NCBI GenBank assembly: GCA_000818945.1
Contig: KN805418.1
Location: forward strand, 136,184-200,183
Direction of reading: 5' to 3'
From: Schizochytrium sp. CCTCC M209059
Taxonomy: Eukaryota > Sar > Bigyra > Thraustochytrida > Thraustochytriidae
DNA: 64,000 nucleotides
The position numbers and the translations under genes were made by a program. The number at the start of each line of letters is the position of its first letter. Within the stretch, counting starts at the first letter, position 1. A model generated the notes under the pieces. The model made no database searches. It saw nothing but the letters and a program-made list of their open reading frames with translations, and was not told the origin of the DNA. Of this stretch, positions 1 to 9,635 are shown piece after piece.

Positions 1-221
1 CCCTTGCGCCTCGCGCGTGCGCGCGCTGCCCTCGCTTCGCACGCAAGGTCGGCGGACGTGTGCGACGTACAAACGAAGAAAGTCAAGGGGCCCGTGCACG
101 CGCTGCTCGTGGACATCGTCGTCGTCGTTGTCGTCGTTGTGACCCTTGGCCTCGCTTTCTTCATCTCGGACCTGGAGTTTCAACTTGGGCGGGCCCTGAC
201 GTTGCGGCCGGGAGGCTTCTG
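1..221. other. Upstream region of polyQ gene
   Basis: GC-rich sequence with TCG/GTC triplets around 115-140. The frame of the downstream protein stays open back to position 60, but it contains no ATG before 222. This is probably promoter and 5' UTR. An upstream exon beyond the window edge cannot be excluded. Confidence 0.4.
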
Positions 222-1358
222 ATGCACGGGACGATGCCGCCTCCCTTTCTGGGTCTCGACCTGGACCAGATTAATGACCAACAGCAGCAGCAGCAGCAGC
301 AGCAACAACAACAACTGCAAAAGCCCGGCGTGCCGGGTACGCAACAGCAGCAGCACCAGCAACAGGATAATCAAGAACAGGGGCTACAGGTTCATGAGCA
401 ACATCCTTTTCAGTTCCCAAGCTCGGTCCCTGCGTCGCAGAACCACCTGCAAAACGAGGTCCATGCACTCTTTGGAGATTCAATGCACTCCCTGGACAAC
501 CCTGCGGAGAATCAGCTCTTCTTGCAGCAAGCGCAACAACTTTTGGCTGGCGATGGCGATGACGACATGGAAGACGATGAGAGCCTCGAGGTTACGCCGG
601 ACGATCTCTTTCCGCCGGGATATGCCATGAGCGAGCGCCCCTCGCCAGATTCGACTCTCACGGTTCATCATGCCATTTGGTTTCTCAACGTGCTCGAGCG
701 GTCAAACATGGAGCAACTCGCGCCAGACGGCCGCGAGCGCATCGAAAAATCGACGCTGCGCGCCAAGCCTAAACATCGCACAGCTGTTCTTTTCGAGGAC
801 GATGTGCGCTTCGTACTCGAAAGCTCGCACAGCGTCATCCCGGAGACGAGCGTCATTGCCATGTGCACGGCCCCGAACGCCGCCGCTGCAGCCGCTGCAG
901 CTTCGTCGAATCTCACGCGACGACCCTCGGCGCGGAAAAGCTTCTCGGGGGACGACTCGGACGTTGGCTCACGCCAGCGTCTCGACGCTATAAACTCGCC
1001 CGCCATGGCCGCCGCAGCCAAGGCGATCAAAGACGCGGCCCTGACGGAAGAGGTGGACATTCGCATGGTCCTCATTCGGCAGGCATGTAAAGACGTCATT
1101 GGGGCCTACGAACAGAGTATCCGAAACGCGCCACCACGGAGCTGCATCTGGTCCGCGCTCATGCATCGCGCCGAGTTCCATCTTCGCGAGAGTGGTTTCT
1201 CCGACACGCAAATCATCGAGAGCGACAACCCCAAGCAGGAGAGCATGTTGGAGCTCCAGGGCCACCGCATTTCTCGCTCCAACTTTACCAAGATTGCTCG
1301 CCAGTTTTGCGAGAACTGGAACAATGATGGTGAGAACAACCTCAAGGTGCTCAAATGA
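222..1358 (+). CDS. Glutamine-rich protein of unknown function
   Basis: An intronless ORF of 378 residues from the first in-frame ATG. Residues 20-31 are a pure glutamine run encoded by mixed CAG/CAA, followed by further Q-rich sequence to about residue 60. An acidic patch (DDDMEDDE) lies near residue 115 and an eight-alanine run near 220. The last 90 residues (from about 290) look globular and basic, with a predicted helical stretch around DIRMVLIRQACKDVI. I recognise no family. Low-complexity N-terminus plus compact C-terminus is common in transcription or RNA regulators, but that is only inference. Codon use (C/G-ending) matches the neighbouring real genes, which supports coding. Confidence 0.65.
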   Translation: MHGTMPPPFLGLDLDQINDQQQQQQQQQQQQLQKPGVPGTQQQQHQQQDNQEQGLQVHEQHPFQFPSSVPASQNHLQNEVHALFGDSMHSLDNPAENQLFLQQAQQLLAGDGDDDMEDDESLEVTPDDLFPPGYAMSERPSPDSTLTVHHAIWFLNVLERSNMEQLAPDGRERIEKSTLRAKPKHRTAVLFEDDVRFVLESSHSVIPETSVIAMCTAPNAAAAAAAASSNLTRRPSARKSFSGDDSDVGSRQRLDAINSPAMAAAAKAIKDAALTEEVDIRMVLIRQACKDVIGAYEQSIRNAPPRSCIWSALMHRAEFHLRESGFSDTQIIESDNPKQESMLELQGHRISRSNFTKIARQFCENWNNDGENNLKVLK

Positions 1359-1914
1359 GCATCCGCATGTTTCAGCATTCTTTTGTCCGCCGCCCTAGCT
1401 GCCACTGTTTTGTTCTTTTCTTTGCGCCCTTTGGGCTTCTGATCTTATTTCACATCTACTACCTATTCATCACTTTTGCCTTCTTTACTTGATCCCTCCT
1501 GCATAAAATTCGTAAAAAAGAAGTTTAATCGGGCAATACGGCGCGTCCCTCGCACTCATCAATGTTTTCTATGTCAAACACTTTGTTTTTGTGCAGAGAA
1601 GCAACGCAAAGAAGTTAGGAAAAACAATACCAGCAAACATGGGTGTCATCTGAGGCGACCATCCATCAAGGCCATGAAATAAATGTGTCATTTCCTTCCA
1701 CTGTCTCCTTGAAGAAAAATTTTGCTTGCCATTAATTGGGCCAACATAAGATGCCCTTCAGCTACGCTTAACTCTGCTCGACACCCTCTGACGTGAGTGA
1801 CCCTTGACCTTCGACATGAAGATCGCACGACACAAACGCAGCCTACAACAAGACCGTGCACGAAAAAAAAAAAACATTGAAAGAGAAAAGATCACAAACC
1901 CGCAATCGTTCACA
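1359..1914. other. Intergenic region, polyQ gene to VPS9 gene
   Basis: AT-richer than the flanking ORFs. It holds the 3' end of the first gene and the leader of the VPS9 gene. AATAAA-like sequence (GAAATAAATG) occurs at about 1676-1685, and an A12 run at about 1864-1874 sits just before the chosen VPS9 start. No gene was seen. Confidence 0.5.
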
Positions 1915-3690
1915 ATGGAAGACGAAGATCTCGAGGCCGAGCTCTTCGATGAGCTGTACGAGACAGACGCCAAGGATCAAGGCGGGCAGCAAGGCGCCAG
2001 TGGCGCGTATTTATTAGCCTCCTCGTCAGCGGCCCGCCCAGCTGCACACAGACGGGCGCCAGCGCCGCCAAGGCCAACAAGAAAACCCCGACCCCGATCA
2101 GCGGCATCACTGCGCCAAAACGCAGCTCTTGCGGGTGAGACGGCAGCAGAGGAGACGACGGGCAAAGCAAATGCTGGACCGCCGCTCCGCGCGCATAGAT
2201 CGACCGGAGACCTGCTTCGAGGGAAAGAAGAGGTAGACGCAACCGTAGCAGCACTTCAGAGCGCTGTCTTGGCGGCTTCGAGCCGGCCTCAGGCGCAAAG
2301 CGCCGAAGATCGCTTGCGCGACATCCGCCGCGCAAGCGATGCAGCGGTGGCAATGCTGCAGGAAAAACACGCCAACGAGGCAACGGCGAGATTAGATCAA
2401 GCTCTGGCGGCCGTCTTCGCCGACGCCATCGCACACCGGCGTCAAACGCAAGAACGTCAGCGCCCGCCCTCCATGTGGAGGCCCACAGTTCCCATCGCAG
2501 ATTCTCGTACCCTCGCAGACGAGCTTCTCGAGGCTGCGTACACCCAATTTTCAGGCTCGCGTCGTGAGCTCATGGTTTCGAACAAAGATCTCGAGGCCAT
2601 GGTCAGTTCTCGCCTCGAGGGTCTACGCACCGACGCCTTGCAGGGCTTGCTCGTCGTCTTTGGCCTGCCGCAGCGCCCCGAGGATCCGACCGACGCGTTT
2701 GACAAGCTGCAAATGATTTCGCGCGAGTTTGCGCAGTCACTGGAGACCAAGGTGGATGAGCCGCAAATTCGAGCTTTTTTGCAAATTGCCCTCCGCGGTT
2801 CGGACGACACGCTCGACGCCCAGCTCCAGTATGCCCACACGGTCTTGCGTGGCGTTCCGCACCTGTATGTTCTCGACCAGGACAGACGCTTACGCTTTCG
2901 CCTCGGTCGCGTCGCTGCATCTTACGTTCGTATCCTGGTCCTGCTTTATCATTTCAAGCTTGATGTGATGGCGGAAGACGCCGTTGCCACAGCATTAGCT
3001 GACTTGGTCTTGGTTGTGCGCATCCTCACGCAGTGTATCATAACGCAATTTCCCGTCCTCGGCACGGCCATCCTCGCTTCGAGCGAGGACGAGCGCCAAC
3101 TCGATGCGCAGCCCGGGAACCGGCCTCTCAACGAAAAGGCTAGCCTCGTCTGTCGCTGTGCTGTCGAGGAGGCCGTGGCCGCGCCTCTTTTTCGAGGTGT
3201 CGTGGCGCCTCTCTATGCTGCCTCGGAGAAATTCCTCACCGAAGACCGCCGCATTGCCAAGGCTGCTGCTCAAATCGTGGCGCAAGGAGACCCTCACGAA
3301 CTCCTGCGTCGATTGCAGGCAAGTGAAGACTTTGTTTTGTCCACCTGTAAGACTCCGTACGCGGCGGTAGTGGAAATTCTGAAACAAGTTTGGGACCCAG
3401 CATCACCAATGGGAAGTGGCCCGACAAGCAAGGCTCGACTTCTTGTTCGGGCCTCACGCACAATTCCTCTCGCGATTTCCCAAGCAGGCCAGCATGGCAA
3501 GCACGAGATTGGCGCAGATGATTTACTGCCCATCTTTTGTTTTGCAACCATTTGGTCTCAACCTCGCAACCTTGCATCTCTCACGCACTATCTCGAGCAT
3601 TGCGTCGCGCAGTCTTTGCTCACCAGTGAGGCTGGATATGCGCTGGCCCTCTTGCAAACCGCGCTGCAGACGATCCCAACCCTTACCTAG
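1915..3690 (+). CDS. VPS9-domain Rab5-family guanine nucleotide exchange factor
   Basis: 591 residues. The C-terminal 180 residues form a VPS9 domain: helical lead-in from about 407 (EKASLVCRCAVEE), then KTIPLAI-like RTIPLAIS, then HEIGADDLLPIFCF near 530-543 with the conserved Asp, then NLASLTHYLEHC, and finally the SEAGYALALLQTAL block near 570-583 with the conserved Tyr. VPS9 domains exchange GDP for GTP on Rab5/Rab21-type GTPases at early endosomes. The N-terminal 100 residues are Ala/Pro/Arg-rich and disordered; the middle is helical. I chose the ATG at 1915 (context CACAATGG). An in-frame ATG at 1816 would add 33 basic residues encoded partly by an A-run, and looks like leader. No RIN, Rabex or ankyrin modules are visible, so the subfamily is open. 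Confidence 0.82.
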   Translation: MEDEDLEAELFDELYETDAKDQGGQQGASGAYLLASSSAARPAAHRRAPAPPRPTRKPRPRSAASLRQNAALAGETAAEETTGKANAGPPLRAHRSTGDLLRGKEEVDATVAALQSAVLAASSRPQAQSAEDRLRDIRRASDAAVAMLQEKHANEATARLDQALAAVFADAIAHRRQTQERQRPPSMWRPTVPIADSRTLADELLEAAYTQFSGSRRELMVSNKDLEAMVSSRLEGLRTDALQGLLVVFGLPQRPEDPTDAFDKLQMISREFAQSLETKVDEPQIRAFLQIALRGSDDTLDAQLQYAHTVLRGVPHLYVLDQDRRLRFRLGRVAASYVRILVLLYHFKLDVMAEDAVATALADLVLVVRILTQCIITQFPVLGTAILASSEDERQLDAQPGNRPLNEKASLVCRCAVEEAVAAPLFRGVVAPLYAASEKFLTEDRRIAKAAAQIVAQGDPHELLRRLQASEDFVLSTCKTPYAAVVEILKQVWDPASPMGSGPTSKARLLVRASRTIPLAISQAGQHGKHEIGADDLLPIFCFATIWSQPRNLASLTHYLEHCVAQSLLTSEAGYALALLQTALQTIPTLT

Positions 3691-4726
3691 CGATTACCCT
3701 ATTTCACGTGCCATGACAATTATATCATTTCTCTCTCACTGCCAGCTTTGCTCACATCAGTGTGCTGCGAACAATTGACGATGCAAAAAAGGAGATCCTG
3801 AATTTTGCCCGCTCTTGCCTCATAATGCCTCGTCTCTCGTCTTCTTCCAGCATGACTGCTCCTCGTATCTAAAAATATTGAGCAAAATAGAGCGTCCTCA
3901 GCGCACAAGCAAATTACAATGTATCCGGTGAACTCTGTTTCTTACTCGTAGGATACTCACATGGTGCCGGTGATCTCGGCGACCCATGCGACGCGAAGTG
4001 TTTCATGCACCTCTCTCTGCATTTTCACAGTGAATAATCGCGCTCGTAATTTCTTTCCCGCGCGCCGGCCCAACCGAAAGTCGATGGCACACACCGAGCA
4101 AACGCTACCCCTTCCCGGACTTGTCAACGTCTCTATGCCACAGTCAATGAAAAGAAGAAATACGTTGCTCGCACGCCGCGGCGCCGTTGGAACCCTGCCG
4201 GCTATGCTGTGCACTTGCCCGTTTAACGGTAACTCGGTGGTGCCAGCCCTCTGAGACTTTTCCCTCTTGCACTTGCTGCAGAGATGCGCCTCTCTCAATT
4301 CCTCTGAGTCGAGTTGAGGCCGTTTCCGTTGAACCGCCCTCTCTACCTCGCTCGAGCGCTGCAGAGGCGCCGTCTTGAGTAGCCTCAGAAGCGCGCGGAA
4401 AGCCAAGAGAGGGGAAACAAATGTGCTCCGCTAACAGAGCGGTACTCTACGAGAAAAAAAATGGCAAGAGGGAAATATTAAATTTTTTAAGCCAGTGACC
4501 GCGGTGTGCACGATCGATTTTCATCCGTGGTCGCATCAAGGCCAAGAGAGCAAGCTCATCAGGTATGCGGGTCAACTCAGCAGCAGGAGCAGCAAAAACG
4601 ATCACCAAACCTGCAACTTGAGGACACCGGAGACCTTTTTCGAGTTTTCCGAACGCGGGGAGCGAGTCTCCGCCTGCGCGCGCGTCCAAGAATTAAACAG
4701 TGCTGCGAAAGGCGACGACTTTCAAG
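3691..4726. other. Intergenic region
   Basis: About 1 kb between two same-strand genes. An ATG-started 97-codon ORF at 3961-4254 and a 63-codon ORF after it show no recognisable similarity and no clear codon preference. I regard them as chance. No repeats of note. Confidence 0.4.
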
Positions 4727-6676
4727 ATGCCCGCCATGAAGGCCATCAGCGCGGCAGTTGTGCTGGTTCTGGCCGTTCTTGAGACCGCCCAAGCGGCCTG
4801 CCCGAATGCTTGCTCTGGCCATGGTACTTGCGGCCGGTATGATGCCTGCACCTGCCACGTTGACTGGGTGGGCGGTGACTGCTCGCTTCGTGCGTGCCCC
4901 AAGAGCTGGGCGTGGGTGACGACCAACGCCAACGGTGACATCAACGGTGACGGTGACCGCGATGATATCACCATCTACGATTCGGACAACGCATTTACGG
5001 CTTCTGGGTTCGACTACGTCGTCGACGAGCAGGAGCCCTTTGGCACCTGGGAGCAGTGGCCCGCCTTTAGCAACGGCGCCGGCGTGGATGAGGGTCACTT
5101 TTACATGGAGTGCTCGAACCAGGGCATTTGCGACCGCTCTACCGGCGAGTGCGAGTGCTTTGAGGGCTACACTGGCGCTGGCTGCCGCCGCTCTAGCTGC
5201 CCGAACGACTGCAACGGCCATGGCGTGTGCCAGACGGTCTCGCAGCAAAAGGGCTCATACAATTACAATCTCTGGGACAAGGACATGTCGCGCTCGTGCG
5301 TGTGCGACGCGGGCTACTCTGGTCCGGACTGCTCCGAGCGCAAGTGCGGCTATGGCGATGATCCGCTCACTGTTGGCCAGACCACTGAAAAGCAATGGGT
5401 TGATATCTACACTGACTATAACACTGTGGATGATAACACCTTTGCAGGCCATTTTCGCCTCAAGTACACCGACTACAACGGCAAGCAGTGGACCACTGAC
5501 GCGATTCCCGTCGTCCCTTACACCACCGGCATGTCATCGTCTTACACCGACGCTGTCGCGGACGCTCTCAACTCGCTGCCCAACGACGTGCTTTCCGGCG
5601 TCACCGTCACAGCTGGATATGCTGAGCACGTCATCACCGGCACCGTCGACATTTCATCAAACGCCTTCGGCGCCGGGACTACCAATTGGTACACGGTCAC
5701 GGTCGACAGCACGCCTGTTCGGTGCCCTGAAACGCCAGGGGATCAGGACAAGGTTCGCTTCTTGAACGGCGGAAGCCTTCTTACATATGATGCCACCCCG
5801 GACGCATCGTTTACCGACATCGCTGACAGCACGTGCTACATTGTCGAGCACATGTGGTCAATTCGTTTTGAGATTACCTTCCCTAACCAGTACGGCGATC
5901 TCACCAATCTTGAGGTGGATACTTCCGAGGTCACCGTCGGCGGCCTTACGGACTCGCAGCGTCTTTCGGCTCTCGTTGGCAGTTCCGTCTCGAGCTCGCG
6001 CCAGCTCGCTACTCAGGATGAGGCGGGCGGTATCACCATGGCCTTTACCCACCCCAGCGATACTGGCAACACTGAAGTCACGTGCTCGGCCGCTGGCGGC
6101 TGTAGCATCGCTAGCAAGGTTGTCACTCTTACGACGGGCGATGCTCCTGCATTCCCGCTTAACTCGCGAGTTAAGATCACGTGCGACACTGTTCTTCGTG
6201 GAACGTTTACCGTGGCTGCTACTGATGATGATGATGAAATCACTGTTGCCGAGGATCTCGCGGACTGCGACGGCGCTTTAAATGATATCATTGTGAAGCA
6301 GGAGAGCTACTACTTCGAGACGAACACAGACATTACGGCGCTTCTCTCCGTCGGTGATGTTCTCGAAGTCGATGGCTTTAAGACCCGCTCACCCAAGATC
6401 TCTTCGATCAACGCATGGGATGCAACGCGCGGTTTGACGCACATCTTCTTTGCGGATTCTTACACTGGTGACGACGCTAATGATAGTGAGACGACGAGCG
6501 ATCCTTCTGCCAATCAGGACGTTGCTCAGCGTGGTGATGCCACCTCTGAGAAGGAGGAGTGCTCTGGCCGTGGTCTCTGCGACCGCGAGGAGGGCATCTG
6601 CCGCTGCTTTAAGGGCTACACAGGCTGGGCCTGCTCGCTGCAGAACGCGCTCTCGCTCGGTTACGGCAACGAGTAA
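4727..6676 (+). CDS. Secreted EGF-like repeat protein (mastigoneme-type candidate)
   Basis: 649 residues with a clear signal peptide (residues 1-23, ending AQA before ACPNAC). EGF-like modules with spaced cysteines lie at about 25-57, 133-165 (CSNQGICDRSTGECECF), 166-215 and near the C-terminus (CSGRGLCDREEGICRCF, about 610-637). Between them is a Ser/Thr/Asp-rich beta-type region without cysteine clusters. No membrane anchor follows, so the product is secreted or cell-surface associated. Stramenopiles use EGF-repeat proteins of this sort (Ocm/Sig families) in flagellar mastigonemes. The assignment here is by resemblance of the CSNxGxCDRxTGxCxCxxGYxGxxC blocks and is inference. The start is the first in-frame ATG (CAAGATG). 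AATAAA lies at 6683-6688, just after the stop. Confidence 0.75.
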   Translation: MPAMKAISAAVVLVLAVLETAQAACPNACSGHGTCGRYDACTCHVDWVGGDCSLRACPKSWAWVTTNANGDINGDGDRDDITIYDSDNAFTASGFDYVVDEQEPFGTWEQWPAFSNGAGVDEGHFYMECSNQGICDRSTGECECFEGYTGAGCRRSSCPNDCNGHGVCQTVSQQKGSYNYNLWDKDMSRSCVCDAGYSGPDCSERKCGYGDDPLTVGQTTEKQWVDIYTDYNTVDDNTFAGHFRLKYTDYNGKQWTTDAIPVVPYTTGMSSSYTDAVADALNSLPNDVLSGVTVTAGYAEHVITGTVDISSNAFGAGTTNWYTVTVDSTPVRCPETPGDQDKVRFLNGGSLLTYDATPDASFTDIADSTCYIVEHMWSIRFEITFPNQYGDLTNLEVDTSEVTVGGLTDSQRLSALVGSSVSSSRQLATQDEAGGITMAFTHPSDTGNTEVTCSAAGGCSIASKVVTLTTGDAPAFPLNSRVKITCDTVLRGTFTVAATDDDDEITVAEDLADCDGALNDIIVKQESYYFETNTDITALLSVGDVLEVDGFKTRSPKISSINAWDATRGLTHIFFADSYTGDDANDSETTSDPSANQDVAQRGDATSEKEECSGRGLCDREEGICRCFKGYTGWACSLQNALSLGYGNE

Positions 6677-8015
6677 ATCATAAATAAAATGGTGGGGACG
6701 GGACGAAGGCCAACTGTGCTTTTCTTCTCAACTCTACTTTTAAGACAAACAAGCAGTAAATCCATCTTCATAACGTAGCCTACGGGCAAAAATTGTCAAT
6801 CCGCCATTCACAATTATTGTTCGCGAATGCCTTCTATCAACGTACTATTTCCTACCATATGCGTAATGTAAAAACGGGCTGTGCTACCTCAAGTCTTGAC
6901 GTTCGCACTCCACCAAATGCACGGCATTTGATATGCAGATTACGCAAGAACAAACACGATGGTCGAAGCTTTTAATTCTTTTTCCCACTTTCTTTTCCTT
7001 TTCCCCGTCATCGCAGCCGCCCTGTTTGCCGACTCGCACGCGAATGAGCTAAATCAAATCTTGTCGTTGGGACGGGACAAGACGTCGAGGTTCGGGACGG
7101 GACGGTCTTCGCAGCAGTAGTGACGGAAAGACTGAAACACCTCGTCCAATCAAAAGTTTATGTTCAATTTTTTATTTTTTTTTCCAGGAGTGCCCTGAGG
7201 CGGACAGATGGTACAGCATACTTTTTAGGAGCAAAATCTACCTTCGCTATTATCTATCCAGCTACGGTTGGTCGCTCTTGCGCGGAGTCCTTATAAGTCG
7301 CAATCAATTCGAAGATCGCGGGGTTCTCGTGGAAACAATTTTCTTCACGAGTGATGAGACTGGGACGATTTGAAGGCTGGGACGAAATCGTCCCAATAGA
7401 AGGAAGAGGACTGGCGGCATGGGAAATGCGTGTGCTTACAGGGTGTTGACGGACGCAGTGTGACTTGGCTTGAGCTTGGGCTCGGCTTGCTTGTCTGTCG
7501 TCAGGTAGGCCTCCCATTCTTCGTATCAAAAGAGCGGGTTGTGCAGGTGGACTTGGCTGGCCGCCCGGGGACATTTCGGCGTCCAAGCGGGGACACGTGA
7601 ATACTCGCGAGGTCCGCTTGGTGGGAAGTCATAGCCGCGACCGCTTGCGCGGCTCGTTCGGGGTTAACGTGGGTTCAGAAGGTCCGGACGCGGCGCCTCC
7701 TGCAGCACCCAAGGTGGGTCTGCCAAAGTCGGGTCGCGGGACCAAAGTAAACTAACCTGCGAGCTGAAAGCCACGCGGACGCCCTGGCAACGAGCAATAA
7801 CGGCAGATGTAGTAAGTAGTAGTAGTAGTAAAAAATAGCAGCAGCAGTGTCTGGGTCCTTGCCCACGTGGGGAGGGCAAGGGAAGGGCAAACCCTCAACC
7901 CAAGACTTTTCTTGCAGCTAGGGCCTAGACTTTTCAAGTTGTGATCAAATACGTTTGCAGCCAACCCACGCTTGCGTCTCTTTCGGTGCATGCCAAGGAG
8001 CTCGAGAAGGACAAG
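6677..8015. other. Intergenic region with GGGACGGGAC motifs and a hairpin
   Basis: 1.3 kb with no supported gene. The 3' UTR of the EGF gene and the upstream region of the PP2C gene lie here. The motif GGGACGGGAC recurs (about 6698, 7069 and 7096), and related GGGACG words flank a perfect inverted repeat at 7361-7395. A short AGT/TAG triplet run lies near 7811-7829. Confidence 0.5.
7361..7395. repeat. Perfect 11-bp inverted repeat, 13-nt loop
   Basis: TGGGACGATTT at 7361-7371 pairs exactly with AAATCGTCCCA at 7385-7395. The loop itself contains GGGACG. Potential hairpin or dimeric protein site in an intergenic region. Confidence 0.7.
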
Positions 8016-9218
8016 ATGACCGAGATCGAGAGAACGGCCTCGAGGGCAGAAGACATCCAAGCTGCGGCGGCCGAAGGTGAGTCTGCTGCTGCTGCTGCTG
8101 CTGCCACCACTAATGCGTCATCCGGATCATCGGGCAGTGCATCCACTGCAGGAATTTCGACGACGGCAAGACCCTCAACCTCGAGCACGCCCGGCGTGAG
8201 TCCTCAGGCGCACGACCTGGTGATCGGGAGCTTCTTGCACCAGGGCACCAAGGCGACGCAAGAGGACGGCGTCGCGGTGGACCCGAACTTCAACGCTTTC
8301 ATGGAAAAGGTGGCGGCGGCCAACGGGCTGGACTGCATCGACATCGACATGTCCCCAAGGCGGACCTTCGTCTGCCTCCTGGACGGGCACGCCGGGCCGA
8401 CCTGCAAGGAGTACGTGCAGCAGCGCATCCTGACGCAGATCTGCCTCGAGTTCATCCGCGCCCCCGGCTCCTGGCCCGATGCCATGCGCAAGGCCATTCT
8501 GGAGATGGAGCGCAAGTGGTGCCGCAGGGTCTGCGAGCATGACCCCGCGGACCGCTCGGGGACCACCATCACCATTGCCATCCTGGAGAGCAACCAATTG
8601 CACTGCGCGTGGACAGGGGACTCGCCATGCTGGCTGCTGGACCGCGCGGGCACGGCCACGGCTATGACCACGCAGCACCGGCCGAGTCTGGCGCGCGAGC
8701 AGGAGCGCATCGAAAAGTCCGGCGGCGAAATCAAGGCCAAGGTTGTCGAGGGGACAGGGTTCTGGCGCCGCGGCGGCCAGCGCAAGGAGGGCCCCCTGCG
8801 CGTCTTCCCCAGCGGCCTCAATATTTCGCGCAGCATCGGAGACATCAAGTACAAGGTGCCCAAGTTGGGCGGTCAGGAGGGTGTCGTGATCGCGGATCCG
8901 GACACGCGCAGTATCGACTTGCCCTCGGATGTCGAGTACATTGTCATTTCCTCGGACGGCCTCTCGGACAATCTCACCAAGGGCCTCAACGAGTCATACA
9001 AGCCAATTTGCAAGGGATTTCGCAACGCCTACGACGCCCTCAAGGAGGGCCGTGAGGACCCAGAGCCCGGCCAGGAACCCATGGAATTCTGCGCCGACCT
9101 CGCCGCGGAAAGTCTCGTGTACTTTGCCATCAAGCGCGGAAAGAGCCAAAAGTACCAGGACAACACCTCCATGGTGGCTATTTGCCTTTTGGATAACATG
9201 AAGGTTGCTCCTTTGTAG
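8016..9218 (+). CDS. PP2C-family (PPM) protein serine/threonine phosphatase
   Basis: 400 residues from the first in-frame ATG (CAAGATG). The N-terminal 65 residues are Ala/Ser/Thr-rich. The PP2C fold then runs to the end: QED (D84), DGHAG (D123-G127), SGTTITIAIL, LHCAWTGDSPCWLL, LNISRSIGD, ISSDGLSDN (D314) and YQDNTSMV (D382). These are the metal-coordinating aspartates of Mg2+/Mn2+-dependent PPM phosphatases, so the enzyme should be active. A basic loop (WRRGGQRKEG) precedes the RSIGD motif and may affect substrate choice. The absence of signal or membrane sequence suggests a soluble intracellular enzyme. Substrates cannot be told. Confidence 0.9.
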   Translation: MTEIERTASRAEDIQAAAAEGESAAAAAAATTNASSGSSGSASTAGISTTARPSTSSTPGVSPQAHDLVIGSFLHQGTKATQEDGVAVDPNFNAFMEKVAAANGLDCIDIDMSPRRTFVCLLDGHAGPTCKEYVQQRILTQICLEFIRAPGSWPDAMRKAILEMERKWCRRVCEHDPADRSGTTITIAILESNQLHCAWTGDSPCWLLDRAGTATAMTTQHRPSLAREQERIEKSGGEIKAKVVEGTGFWRRGGQRKEGPLRVFPSGLNISRSIGDIKYKVPKLGGQEGVVIADPDTRSIDLPSDVEYIVISSDGLSDNLTKGLNESYKPICKGFRNAYDALKEGREDPEPGQEPMEFCADLAAESLVYFAIKRGKSQKYQDNTSMVAICLLDNMKVAPL

Positions 9219-9635
9219 CCGCACTCTATCGCGCCAGGCAGCAATGTGCTTGATAAGAGACGAAAAAGTCCTTGTACAATCCTCTCAGGATTGCTGGCTT
9301 TCTTCTGACGGGCAAGAGGGTCATGTGGCCTGCGAGCGACTGAAAATAACCAAACTGATTTTGTATACTTTTCAATGCATGCATCTATAATGTCCTATTT
9401 CTCTTTCGAAAGATGAGAGTAGACTGACCTGCTTCAGTTGTTTCAAATCCAAGGTATTTGCGTTGGCTGGCGGTACGAAGGAAACACTTGAAGACCTGGT
9501 CACCTTATTTGCTTTTAATAGGAGGGATAGACCAGCGGAGTGCAAGAGAAAAGGGTTGAAGCTAAAGAAAGACGTTTCGCAAAAACGCATGACATTTTCA
9601 ACAGAATACAACAATAGAAAAGAGAACAGAAAAGC
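9219..9635. other. Convergent intergenic region
   Basis: 3' UTRs of the PP2C gene (+) and the SEC14 gene (-). AT-richer than the genes; no ORF or repeat worth calling. Confidence 0.5.

Noticed and set aside
3961..4254. 97-codon ATG ORF in the VPS9-EGF interval
   Set aside because: No family resemblance, no domain, composition like intergenic DNA.
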